This document shows positions 1-9,606 of a stretch of DNA of 22,695 bases, piece by piece. Below the pieces are notes generated by a model. That model was not told the DNA's origin and searched no databases. It was given only the letters and a program-made list of their open reading frames with translations. The number at the start of each line of letters is the position of its first letter. The first letter of the stretch is position 1. A program made the position numbers and the translations under genes. The DNA is from Lingula anatina (Eukaryota; Brachiopoda; Lingulata; Lingulida; Lingulidae): contig NW_019774136.1 of the NCBI RefSeq assembly GCF_001039355.2, forward strand, positions 221,326 through 244,020. The letters are read 5' to 3'.

Positions 1-998
1 AAAAAAAAAAAAAAAAAAAATGGAGAGAAAGCGAGCGACGTAGGCCTACACGTTATAAAGGATGACAATGTTAAATAACACTATAAATACAGACTTAGTA
101 TCGATAAGCTCTAGTTTTGTAACACACTAGCTAAAATACGCCACAAACAGGGTCCTTCCTCACCCCAAGTGGCGACAAATGCTTAGTCGTAGTCCTCTGT
201 AAAATGTCTGAAACTTTTATTTTACCACCTTGGCGGTGCAGGTAATACCAAGCCTCATAAGTGAAACGTTTCAATTTTGGGCCCATCACCTCTAATAGTT
301 CAGAACTCATTGAAGAAATAGACAACGATGTTACGTTGTTGAAATAGCGATCTTCAGAGGTCGCCTGGTATAGTAACCTGCTTAAACCTATAACAATGTA
401 AAACACTTTTGACATCAATTTGCCCCCCACTCTGGGGAGAACTGGTTGTCTTTATATATTTGTTGGAGTGAAACGGTACGAGCAATGAATCCTGTTTCCC
501 TGTGGTTTGTTCTGCGTTGTACACCATTCTGGGTAAACCTCTGTAAGACTGTGCAAAATGTCTTTTGCTACACGATTATTTGTTAAGCCAATCTAGTTTG
601 CGGCACTTTGACACAGAACAACGATGCTGTAACACACCACTCACCCACACCCAATACAGATGTGCATTTAACAAGTTGAAAAAAATCGAATGAATTCGAA
701 GTTGTATTTCATTTTTTAAAACGTGTGTGGAACAAAAATCCCCGGCTGTCTCAATTTTACATCTACTTATAATTGTTTTAAAAGTGCCCGAGGCAGACAA
801 CGAAAGTCCTTTATTGACAATTTTGAATTACCAACAAGACACCTTTGGTCATGGGCGAGAAATAGAACCCTTTGGCAGAATATCATCGTTCGTCAAACAC
901 CGAATCGGTAATGGCACATGAAGAAAAAGATAATTTTTACCATGTCTGACAAGTTGCAGATTTTCCTCTTTATTACAACTAACTAGATCGATTCGAAA
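1..998. other. Non-coding flank, no gene supported
   Basis: The window opens with a 20-base A run. A 99-codon open frame on the minus strand (131-430) has no recognisable domain and no clear splice or promoter context, so I do not call it. A short AT-rich stretch at about 674-735 resembles 4157-4216, with shared words around GAATGAATTC and a T-rich run followed by AAAAC. It is probably a dispersed repeat. Nothing else is identifiable. Confidence 0.5.
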
Positions 999-1256
999 AT
1001 GGGAGATGGTGCTGCAAGCGAAAGTAATGAAGGTTAAAATTTAAAAGTAAGCCTTTTTGTGATTTTTTTGTGTGTGTGTTTCTGTGAGAAGAGATAAATC
1101 TAGTTATTCTAATTTTATTTATTTCAAGTTGCTAACCTGATGATAACACTCATTTCTCGCACTGACATTGTTCGGTATATTGTGGTGGTAGTGATTATTG
1201 TGTCTGTTGTTGGTCTCTTTTCTTCAATCTTTGGTGGTTTTAAGGAAGATCAATAA
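999..1256 (+). CDS. Candidate two-exon single-pass membrane microprotein (about 53 aa)
   Basis: The product is not recognised. An ATG at 999 in a strong context (A at -3, G at +4) opens a short acidic reading frame. Exon 1 would end at 1032 (GAAG|GTTAAA) and exon 2 would start at 1129 after a T-rich tract ending TTTCAAG. One base plus two bases complete a Val codon, so the frame is kept. Exon 2 runs to TAA at 1254-1256. The joined product would be about 53 residues: a polar N-terminus, an arginine just before the membrane segment, about 19 hydrophobic residues (mostly V, I, L, F, G), then a short charged tail ending KEDQ. An ATTAAA polyadenylation-like signal lies at 1271-1276. Donors at 1024 and 1009 would also stay in frame; the stronger-looking donor at 1047 would hit a stop at 1035. 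The hydrophobic stretch comes from GT-rich DNA, so a chance frame is possible. Confidence 0.3.
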
Positions 1257-1276
1257 TATATGTGTTTAAAATTAAA

Positions 1277-1645
1277 CTTGAGTGGAATTCACTTACATGT
1301 TGCGAGTTTCTTTATACTGTGGAAACGTACAATGTAGTTGTTTTAAATAGAAGGGAACTGCAGCGAGAACGTAGCCATCTTAAAGACTAACGGCAAGTGA
1401 ACGGTAAATGCACTAAGACTGACATTGCTCCGCACCCCGTACTATTTTTCTGTATCCTTTTTTTAAACACGTTTTGGTCTTTACCTTTGTTTTAATTAAA
1501 AAAAACTGTCAACTATGTACGCCTGTGCAGTTGCAGCGGAATGTTTCTTTTAAAATACACATGTCATAGTTATTTCAACTTTTGTTTTATTTCGATCTTG
1601 GTAAAGAGTCAATAAATTAAATTCACCTATCTGCTTTTATACCAG
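1277..1645. other. Non-coding stretch before the CARD exon
   Basis: No coding exon is recognisable here. The last 20 bases (CCTATCTGC, then T-rich, then CCAG) form a good polypyrimidine tract and 3' splice site for the following CARD exon. The reading frame of that exon is closed by a stop at 1602-1604, and there is no ATG in frame between that stop and the CARD coding sequence. The true start must therefore lie in an earlier exon that I could not identify. Confidence 0.5.
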
Positions 1646-1966
1646 GAATCTGACAGAGCCAATTACCCTCGACAACCAGATCAAGATACATAAGTGTTGG
1701 GAGGCCATATGTCGCGACCTTGACCTAAACTTTCTCTCCCCCAGTTTGATATCACTTGGTATACTGACTGCAGATGAATCTCGGGAGATATTGAAGGAGG
1801 AGACACGCCTGAAACAAAACGAGAAATTTCTACATTTGATGGTAAAAGGAGACAACCATACCTATGACAACTTGCTTTCGTGCCTGCAACATGATTATGC
1901 GTGGTTAGCAAAAGGACTGGCAGAATACGAAGTCATTGAGACAGACAGAAAAATTCACATAGGTAG
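1646..1966 (+). CDS. CARD-domain exon of a CARD / NB-ARC / TPR protein (partial)
   Basis: This exon encodes a caspase recruitment domain, a six-helix death-fold module that binds other CARDs in apoptosome- or inflammasome-type assemblies. The visible CARD pattern is: CWEAICRDLDLNFL (helix 1-2 LV.dLD type), LISLGILTADESREI (the G-hLT--E-E-I signature), KEETRLKQNEKFLHLM (helix 4), NHTYDNLLSCL and WLAKGLAEYE (helices 5-6). About 85 residues matches the usual CARD length. The acceptor is at 1645 and leaves one base to complete the previous codon. Two donors are possible: ATAG|GTAGGT at 1963 looks stronger, but TAG|GTTGAT at 1967 has the phase that matches the acceptor at 5005, so I end the exon at 1966. 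The joined protein then reads IGR-DQFIL across the junction. The start codon and upstream exons were not found. The domain call is firm; the exon end is inferred. Confidence 0.82.
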
Positions 1967-2643
1967 GTTGATGTTAAAATATAGAGACACTGATAGTATT
2001 AATTAGTGGTATGTGAAGGTAGGGGAGAGAGGGGTTGGTTGGAACACTTTTCACATTTTTTGTGATATCTCAGCAGTCAAAGCTTTGGGGACAAAAATAA
2101 AAACACTGATAGGAGATAATTATATGCCGCACTCATCTATGAAATAAAACATCAAGTAGGTCTTTTTATTTTAGAGTAATAAATGCTCAAAGTTGCCTCT
2201 TAAAACGTTCCATCTCACCCCACCCGCGGGGTAAGTTGGAACAGTCAGTGGGGTGAGTTGGAACAAGAGGGCGAGTTGTAACGCTTGCATATACATTCAA
2301 AGTGTAATTCATTTTAAAAGTAGGTTTATCTATATTAATTTCCCAACAAGTACGTGTTACCTCGTATTCGTATCTCCATAGTTTGTAAGCATTTTTTACG
2401 TTTACAATTTGCTTTCAAATAGTCTTTTCGATGTATAAACCATATCCAGTTACACTTCATTTCATAATGATAACAAAAGTGGTGTAGTTTAAGAGAAAGG
2501 AAATTGAATTCACATAACTCAACCTATCAACAACAGTATGTTAGAACTACAAATGAAAACTGTATCTCTTTCAACTAGACCTCAGAATCAAAATCGCAGT
2601 TCTGACATATGTACACTTGGTCACCCTTAATTAGTACCGTTTT

Positions 2644-3034
2644 CATTTGACCACTTTAGACAAAAAATGCATTTAACCCATTTCTCTTTTGGTCGGCTGT
2701 TACTGAACGGCTCCCCACAAACCAGACATGGCCACTCTTCTAATTCTGACTCAGAATCTCTGGTCATCTTTTATTTCCTTTTTCTTGATTTTCTCTATCG
2801 ACTAGAAATCTTTAACTGTTTTTTATTTTTGTTGCACTTGTCCTTTTTAATTTTGTTGGGCTTGGTCTTTCCTTTTTCGAGTAGCTCTTTTTCATGTGTG
2901 TCAGTTAGAACTGTACTGCATCGTTTTCATCTTTTAATCTTTGGACTGCGACGATGAGCCTTTGGAACCGGTCTAATTATTGCTGGACTTGAGCTGTTTT
3001 GGGGTTTTCTTAAGTGCGCTATAGAGTGATGTAG
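2644..3034 (-). pseudogene. C-terminal remnant of a pogo/CENP-B-type (DDE_1) transposase
   Basis: Reading the minus strand gives, in one frame with at least three in-frame stops, a proline/lysine-rich linker (IIRPVPKAHRRSPKIKR), then TVLTDTHEKELLE, a lysine-rich stretch, DSESELEEWPCLVCGEPFSN, then SRPKEKWVKCIFC. This order (I-R-P-x-P-K-A, a basic stretch, LTDTP-like, then a W-x-C-x-x-C...W-x-x-C-x-x-C zinc-binding tail) is the familiar C-terminus of invertebrate pogo/Tigger-like transposases. The two cysteine pairs lie at 2717-2728 and 2660-2671. The expected WAHE-C end is degraded to KWSNE. The helix-turn-helix and the DDE catalytic core are not recognisable in the element, so it cannot encode an active enzyme. 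Confidence 0.65.
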
Positions 3035-3239
3035 CACCTCTTCCGGTGAGGTCATCTGAGATTTCAACTGAAACTTTGCCTAAATGTAAGTTACGAGGTG
3101 AATGTTTGTCTTTTCTGGCGGATTTTTTACCCTCGTTCACTAAACATTAGCAGCAACCCCCAATCCATTACACAAAGCTTTTAAAACAATATCGGCAGAA
3201 TTGGTGTTGTATAGTTTATCCATAACGTACATGTAGGCT

Positions 3240-3480
3240 CTCAGCTAGAATATTTTCATTTTGCCGCGAAATGCAGAGTAATAATCGACATTTCCTTCCA
3301 CTTCTAACAGCAATTTATCACAAAGGGCAACAGTGGGCATGCAGACCCCTTTCGAGCTAGCAACTGCATTTAACAAGCAGTGACAATTCCCCCTTGTATC
3401 TTCTACAAGCATGTACATTCCGGCATCTGGGAGATGTTCTACCAGCTGGATTTCGTCTCCAGATGGAGTTGTACTGGGTT
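3240..3480 (-). pseudogene. Unidentified coding-like fragment inside the transposon
   Basis: One minus-strand frame stays open for about 75 codons, with features such as GDEIQLVEHLPDAGMYMLVE followed by GNCHCLLNAVA and a DYYSAFRGKMKIF end, then a stop. The GNC..NAVA pattern is faintly like the catalytic-cysteine region of OTU-type or vertnin-like proteins. That similarity is weak and I do not assign a function. It lies upstream of the transposase tail in the same orientation, but in a place where a catalytic core would be expected, so it may be cargo or host-derived sequence. Confidence 0.25.
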
Positions 3481-5005
3481 ACTACGTTACTACTCTCTTT
3501 AAAGTTGAAAGTAAAACATTTAGAGAGATAAAAAATGAAAAACACCGAGCGGGGTGGGTTGGAACACCCCTGACAGTGTTCCAACTGGCCCCATGTCAAA
3601 TGTTCCGACCAGCCCCCATGACGTCATGGCCTACTTATGACACTGTATTTCTTTAACACGTGGGAGGTGATTAAAAAAACTACAGCTTTTTGAACATAAA
3701 GGTGGTCCTAAACGCTATGCACAATTTCAGTGATATACTCCTTATACTTTAGTTTACAGCACGATGAATGTCAAAAATATGAAAACTTACTTCAAGTGGC
3801 GAAAATAAGTTTTTTTCGCATAAAACTTTTACTGCAGTTTCGAAACTTCCACAAGTTTGCCGGATGATTGACCATGTTATGAGATATTTTTATGCTGAAG
3901 GAGCACATGATTGGTCTTGTGATTTAAGAAATAAAGCCAATGTTCCAACTTACCCGCGTTCCAACCCACCCCGCTCTCCCCTACGTAATAAATTTGTCCG
4001 CGATAGATATTAATGCATGTTAAATAAGTCGTTGCCTAAAAATCAAAAACAGTCTTCATCTTTATGTGTTTGCGTTTATGTTAAAAACATTGGTAGGCTG
4101 ATGGTAAGATATATAGCACCAAACTTAAAATAGTGTCATGTCACATGCTGAAGTGTCCAAAAATGAAATTGAATGAATTCTAATTTGTATTTAATTTTTT
4201 TAAAACATATGTGGAGATGGATGATGGATTATTTTTTATTATTCATGGTTCCAGGAGAGTATAATCAAACATAGATTGCAATCTGTGCACTAAATATTTT
4301 CAAGAGTGACCTCAATTGCACCTGTACATGTATGTTGGGTTTGGGTAACAGGCACGTTGTAGTGTTCACAAATATAATTCCCAGACATGTAAATTAATTT
4401 GATTAGAGTCGATTGCTTGTGCACTCGACTCGTTTTATGGCCTTACCTGAAGTCATGTAACTTAAGTGGACGTGTGGAATTTGAATAATTAAAATTAGTA
4501 TGCACCGCCAAATTACTGCAGCACAGAATCCACCTAAAGATAAGAAATGGGTATAAAAGACGTCTAGAATTAATATCGGGGGGCAGACTGAAGAATACTC
4601 GAAGGAGACCGCTCGACGGAGCTATGGGAGACGGCCTAGAGCTTGGAGGCTTCACGTAGAACATGTAGTTAGGGATCATCAACTAATAAACCATTAAACT
4701 GGTCATTATGTGGACTTGGGTTTTCTTTGCGCGACCTTACGTAAATCTGACACGAACCGTGGAATTTCGAACTGCGTTATCCACTGAGTAAGTTTAAAAC
4801 GTAATGTCCTATTTCGAGCCCACGCTTGAATTAAGCGTTCTAAATTATATAAGTTTAGGACATTCATCTCATATGTATATGTAAAGGTACATAACAACGT
4901 GTAGTAAAGACTACTTAACATTAAGATGCTTGATTGTTTTCTTTTTCTGGATTATTAATTAATTAATGGGTATGTGAAGGTAAATTTTAAATTTGTCTGT
5001 GACAG

Positions 5006-8000
5006 GGATCAATTTATCTTAAAAGAAGATTATATTTCATTGCTTTTAGATAAAATAACAAAATTATGCGCACTTCCCCAGTACCCCGCGCGCTTCGAAG
5101 GACGTGCAGGCGACGTGCAGAAAGTTACTCAGCTTTTACTCGGGGGTCATCGCTTAGTCAATATTAAAGCTTTTGGAGGGCAAGGGAAGACCGCCTTGGC
5201 AACAGTCACTGGACACCGATTTGTCTCAAAATGGGGAATCCGCTCGGTAATGGTGGACTTAAACAATATTTACACGGAAGAAGGGATGCTCAGGGCCGTT
5301 TTTTTTGCGATTAGCTCTTCAACAGATTTAGACACTGAATGCCTAAGCACAAGGGACTTCATAGAAAAGGTTTGTCAGGAAGTTTCGACATACGACAAGA
5401 GGATTCTACTGATATTTGACAACTGTGAAGATGCACTTTATTCTGAGGGCAAGCAGACTTTCCTTACCCTGTTAACAAAACTGAACTCAAACTGCAGAAA
5501 TGCACATATTTTGTGCACGTCACGCAACGCCATTGATATCCCCAACACGGTCGTTTCTGAACATCCGCTTGAATCTCTATCTAAGGATGCGTCGGTTTCT
5601 TTGTTGGGTTCGTATTCAGATGATTTAGAATCCAATGACGGAGAAAAACTAGCTGCAAAGTGTGGTTTCATGGCGCTGTTACTCCATACTGTGGGAGTGT
5701 TACTGGAGTGGGGATATACTGCTGCGGAACTCTTGGATGAGCTTGCCTCGAGTCCCTTTGCTTTAAAAACTGATGACTTGGACACCCATCAATGTATAAA
5801 TCTGACGTATAGACGTTTGGAGCTCGACGAACAGAAAGTGTTTCAGATTTTGTCCCTATTCCCATCTACTTTTACCTCTGCTCAAGCCACTGAGCTCTTA
5901 AAAAAGGACATCCAAGTATCTGACAGGTCAGACATTGAGTATAAGGGTCTTCTTAAAAAGCTATGTCAAACTTCATTCCTTAATTACGACGCCACAAAGA
6001 AAACATACGCTATGCACAGTATAATCCGAGATTTTGGAAAGCTCCAGATACAAGAAGAAGAAGCGGATGCACATAGACTAAATTTTTTAAGTTTTATGGA
6101 AAATTATATTACGAAGTTATTAGGAGTGGAAATAAATGAAGCGTCTTTAATTTTCGAAAAGGACAGAGACAATTTCGTTCATTGCATTGACATTTTTGCA
6201 GAACTATCCAGTCAATCACAGAAACTGATATATTCCACTATGAAAAAAATTGCAATGCGCCTACACCACATATTTAGGAATAATCATGCATTGCGCTCCT
6301 TTAAAATCCTGTTAGAAGTACAGCAGCAAGCAAAAGATGCTGATAGGGCAGAGATTGCATATCTCCACATGTACATAGGACAAGCATACCTTTATCTTGG
6401 AAATGATAGTTATTTCGAATATCATTTGCAATTAGCTGTGGACATCTATGAAAAGCTAAAAACAACACACGGCAATAGAGACTACCACCATTGCTGTTAT
6501 CATCTTGGCCTAAGATGCTTTGCAAAAGGCAGTTTAATTGAATCTCTTCAATGGTTTGAGGAATGTTTAAAAGTGTCTGTAAATATTAATGATCGAAATA
6601 TGATACTACGTGATCAATCTTTCATCGCCTTGATAAAAGTAAAGCAAGGAGAGAAAGAGAAAGTTATGGACATGCTACAAAAGATACTGGAGAGAGATCC
6701 CGAGCTGGACGGCAGGCCTGGCGAGGTGGATAGCAACACATTAAACCATGTAGCTTCCGCACTATTCCTTACTGGTAAACACAAAGAAGCATTGTTGCTG
6801 TACAGCCGCTCATTGATGATCGCGCAACCTGCTTTAGGAGAACATCTTAACACGGCCTTGATACTAAAAAGAATCGGAGAATGTCCATTGATTATCGCGC
6901 AACCTGCTTTAGAAGAACATATTAACACGGCCGCCATACTAAAAAGAATCGGAGTCTGTAAGTTGTGTTTGGGTGACGCAGATGGTGCCGCGAATGCCTT
7001 CCAAGGGGCACTGGCCTTCACGGAGAAAATCTTTGGGGGGCACCACAAATTTACAGCAGCCATGATCCATGACCTAGCTTGTGCCATGTCAGCGCAGGGA
7101 AATCATGCTGAAGCTCTCAGTACATTCCAGAGAGCACTTCGTATGAAAGAAGACGTACTTGGCGAGAGTGCCAGTACAGCCCATACCCTATACAAAATAG
7201 GCCATGAAATGCTAACTATTAGCGACCCAGCAGGCGCTGTGAAGTCCATCCAAAGAGCAGTGGCCATCATGGAGAAAATCCATGGGGATCACCACGAATC
7301 TACAGCAGACATGATCCATAACCTAGCTTGTGCCATGTCAGCGCAGGGAAATTATGCTGAAGCTCTCCTTACATTCCAGAGAGCACTTCGTATTAAGGAA
7401 GACTTATTGGGCGAGAGTGCCAGTACATCCCTTACTCTGTACGAAATAGGCCAGAATATGCTGACTATGAGTGACCCAGCAGGCGCTGAGAAGTCCTTCC
7501 AAAGAGCTCTGGACATCAGAGAGAATATCCATGGTGAGCACCACACAATTACAGCAGATACGATCCATGAGTTAGCCCGAGCCATGTCAGCACAGGGAAA
7601 TCATGCTGGAGCCCTCCGTACATTCCAAAGAGCACTTCGTATAAAGGAGAACTTATTGGGCGAGAGTGCCAGTACATCCCTTACTCTGTACAAAATAGGC
7701 CACGAAATGCTGATTATGAGTGATCCAGCAGGCGCTGAGAAGTCTTTCCATAGAGCACTGTCCATCAGAGAGAAGATCCATGGGGAGCACCACGAATCTA
7801 CAGCAGTCGCTATCAATGCGTTAGGCGGTGCTATGTCGATACAAGGAAATCACGTTGAAGCCCTCAGTTCACTGCAGAGAGCACTTCGTATAACTGAAGA
7901 AGTGTGGGGTGAGAGTGCTAATACAGCCACTGCACTATGCAATATAGGAGTGGTAATGCTTAATATGGACGACGTAGATGGTGCCGTGAATGCCTTCCAA

Positions 8001-8975
8001 AGAGCACTGACTATCAATGAGAAGACCCATGGTGAGCACCACGAATCTACAGCAAACACTATCCATCTGTTAGCCCGAGCCATGTCAGCACAGGGAAAGC
8101 ATGTTGAAGCCCTCAGTACATACCAGAGAGCATTTCGTGTAATGGATGAAGTGTTGGGTGAGAGTGCCAGTACCGCATGTACACTTCGCAACATAGGACA
8201 GGAGATGCTAACTTTGGAAGATGCAGATGGTGCCGTGAATGCCTTTAAAATAGCACTTGCCATGGAGGAGAAGATCCATGGTGAGCACCACGAATCTACA
8301 GCAAACACTATCCATCAGTTAGCCCGAGCCATGTCAGCACAAGGAAAGCATGTTGAGGCTCTTAGTGCATACCAGAGAGCAATTCGTATAAAGGAAGAGG
8401 TGTTGGGTGAGAGTGAAAGCACAGTAAAGAAACTTTACACAATAGGACAGGAAATGTTGAATACAGCCCATACAGTGCAAAGTGAGGGCAGTGATGAAAT
8501 AAAAACTGATTATATTGAGTCAGCTGTTTATGTTTTCAGAAAAGCTGTTGAAATTAGAAAGAAAACATTGGGTGAATGCCACTCTTTAACTGTCGTCACA
8601 ACGCATGCTTTGGGCAGAGCTTTATTTGAACAAGGTCATTTCTCGGAGTCACTCAATATATGTCTTAAGGTACTCCTTATCCGTGAACAAGAAGGTTTGA
8701 TTGAAGATCGCGACACTGTGGTTATTATGGGTAACATTGCTGTGGTTATGAAAGCCACAGAAGACACTGACGGTGCTATAACGATGTATAGACGTGCTCT
8801 CGATTTGAGTCGCAGAGTTCTGGGAGATGATGAACAGACAATGGATCTTCAAAATGATCTTTCCGAGATCTTACAGGAGGTCGGTCGCGTTGAAGAGAGC
8901 GCAACGTTGAGGAAGGAAGCGGAGATTCTAAAAAAGAGGCTGGCTGCTTCTAAGACTAAATCGAATGGATCATGA
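5006..8975 (+). CDS. NB-ARC NTPase plus tandem TPR exon (NLR-like/Apaf-like signalling protein)
   Basis: One exon of about 3.97 kb encodes over 1,320 residues. Positions below are counted from codon 4974, the start of the open frame; a GTG there is not a true start. The NB-ARC part contains FEGRAGDVQKV (43-51), Walker A GGQGKTAL (68-75), Walker B RILLIFDNCED (143-153), a sensor-like HILCTSR (178-184), GFMALLLH where the family has G-x-P (231-238), and YAMHSI where MHD is usual (345-350). A winged-helix-like region lies between the last two. After about residue 440 come helical TPRs, first divergent, then a regular kinesin-light-chain-like array from residue 690 (HGEHHESTA...IH.LA.AMSAQG...EAL..FQRAL). 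The protein ends with K-rich helices at TGA. ATP-dependent oligomerisation with CARD effector recruitment is inferred from the STAND/NLR family. The acceptor at 5005 is in phase with a CARD-exon donor at 1967. Confidence 0.9.
6813..6962 (+). repeat. In-frame 75 bp tandem duplication in the TPR region
   Basis: Two adjacent 75-base copies each encode a 25-residue unit (IAQPALGEHLNTALILKRIG and IAQPALEEHINTAAILKRIG with flanks). The word ATCGCGCAACCTGCTTTAG recurs exactly 75 bases apart. The duplication keeps the frame, but 25 residues is not a TPR length, so it interrupts the regular helix pairing before the main array. Confidence 0.85.
7041..8285 (+). repeat. Five tandem 249 bp (83 aa) double-TPR units, with degenerate units after
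   Basis: Five consecutive units of exactly 249 bp start at 7041, 7290, 7539, 7788 and 8037. Each encodes two TPR helix pairs and begins at an HH(E/K/T) dipeptide, e.g. HHESTA. A sixth unit from 8286 has an insertion of about 13 residues (SEGSDEIKTDY region). A seventh and a half eighth unit up to about 8950 are more divergent. High similarity between central units suggests recent expansion or gene conversion. Confidence 0.9.
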
Positions 8976-9095
8976 TTCATATAATGAATACTGTCGTGAC
9001 GCCAAGTGATGTGATACTATCACCATGAAAGATACCCTGGTGACATATTATCTGAGATGATGACATAATATGAAATTGGACTGCATGCACTATTA
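8966..9095 (+). repeat. 130 bp direct repeat, copy 1, covering the stop codon and 3' flank
   Basis: This stretch, starting TGGATCATGATTCATATAAT and including the last codons and TGA (8973-8975), is identical over 130 bases to 10851-10980. The identity starts 7 bases before the stop codon and ends at CTATTA. Confidence 0.97.
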
Positions 9096-9134
9096 ATTAT
9101 TGTTTCTCAAATGAAAGGAACAAGTTTTGGTAAA

Positions 9135-9140
9135 AATAAA
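9135..9140 (+). promoter_or_regulatory. Possible polyadenylation signal (AATAAA)
   Basis: An AATAAA lies 160 bases after the stop of the NB-ARC/TPR gene and is the first such signal downstream. Another at 11494-11499 would be the first one after the second 130 bp repeat copy, so it could have served the gene before the 1.9 kb of DNA was inserted or duplicated. Confidence 0.4.
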
Positions 9141-9576
9141 AACAGACGATACAAATAATTTAGTCATATGACATAGTAAGTAGGTTTATTTTGTGGCGAA
9201 AAAGAATCATAACAACAAGAAGTGTATTTATACTTTCATTATATATACATTTTTTTTTGTAAAATAGTTTCATTACATATTATATACGAAACGTTACGCC
9301 TCCGATCTTCCATCAAAGGGCCTTTATTAATACCACTAGACTAAGAGTCCATTAATCTAAGGAAATATGTTGTTCAGAAGGGACGGAACCTTAAGTTTTA
9401 AAGTAGGACATGCAAGCTCTGTCGAATCAATTTATTTTTACCGTGATCATAATATTTAACATATTTTGTCGCTCGCTTTTCATGCACGATGCATTTTAGG
9501 GTGGTAACTACATAAGCCACGGTTACCCTGAATGCAAATGATGAAATACTGTAATTTCTATGCTGTTTATTATATT

Positions 9577-9606
9577 AGTACTACCAGCGTGAACGCTGGT
9601 GGTACT
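9577..9606. repeat. Near-perfect 30 bp hairpin
   Basis: AGTACTACCAGCGT pairs with ACGCTGGTGGTACT around a two-base GA loop. This gives 14 base pairs with one mismatch in DNA (G-T/G-U in RNA). It is isolated and not followed by a T run within 20 bases, so it does not read as a terminator. Function is unknown. Confidence 0.8.

Larger units (their letters stand above)
2021..3982. mobile_element. Decayed DNA transposon, probably pogo-like, with terminal inverted repeats
   Basis: The ends are imperfect inverted repeats of about 27 bp: the left end reads GGGGAGAGAGGGGTTGGTTG, then GAAC, and the right end is its near complement at about 3957-3981. Both are flanked by TA, as expected for Tc1/mariner/pogo insertions, which duplicate TA. 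The motif GGGGTRRGTTGGAAC recurs near the left end (2031, 2207 inverted, 2228, 2250, a weak copy at 2269) and toward the right (3551, 3578 inverted, 3602 inverted, 3942 inverted, 3958 inverted), like subterminal transposase-binding sites. The interior holds a broken minus-strand transposase tail (about 2644-3034). The pogo assignment is inferred from that tail and from TA; no intact open frame remains. Confidence 0.7.
1967..5005 (+). other. Intron between CARD and NB-ARC exons
   Basis: This is an inferred 3.0 kb intron. The acceptor is TTTGTCTGTGACAG|GGATC, ending at 5005. The intron hosts a decayed DNA transposon (about 2021-3982). The remainder (3983-5005) is AT-rich with no coding exon recognised. 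A minus-strand stretch around 4740-4850 has weak tRNA-like words (CTCAGTGGATAACGC followed by GGTTCG), possibly a decayed SINE. An extra small exon cannot be excluded. Confidence 0.55.

Noticed and set aside
131-430. Minus-strand open frame of 99 codons
   Set aside because: No recognisable domain, no promoter or splice context, and length within chance expectation for this much sequence.
999-1646. Idea that the ATG exon at 999 is the first exon of the CARD gene
   Set aside because: Possible donors near 1008, 1023 and 1032 are all phase 1, while the CARD exon acceptor at 1645 needs phase 2. Joining them gives an early stop.
2667-2957. Plus-strand 96-codon frame rich in F and L
   Set aside because: It is the complement of the lysine-rich transposase tail read on the minus strand.
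4443-4921. Minus-strand frames of 71-79 codons upstream of the NB-ARC exon
   Set aside because: Low-complexity or SINE-like sequence without domain content. Weak tRNA-like A/B box words are noted but too degraded to call.
4974-5005. Translation start at GTG 4974 for the NB-ARC protein
   Set aside because: GTG starts are not expected in an animal nuclear gene, and a splice acceptor at 5005 explains the open upstream frame.
5438-8852. Minus-strand frames opposite the NB-ARC/TPR exon
   Set aside because: Shadows of the real exon; their repeat pattern mirrors the 249 bp TPR units.
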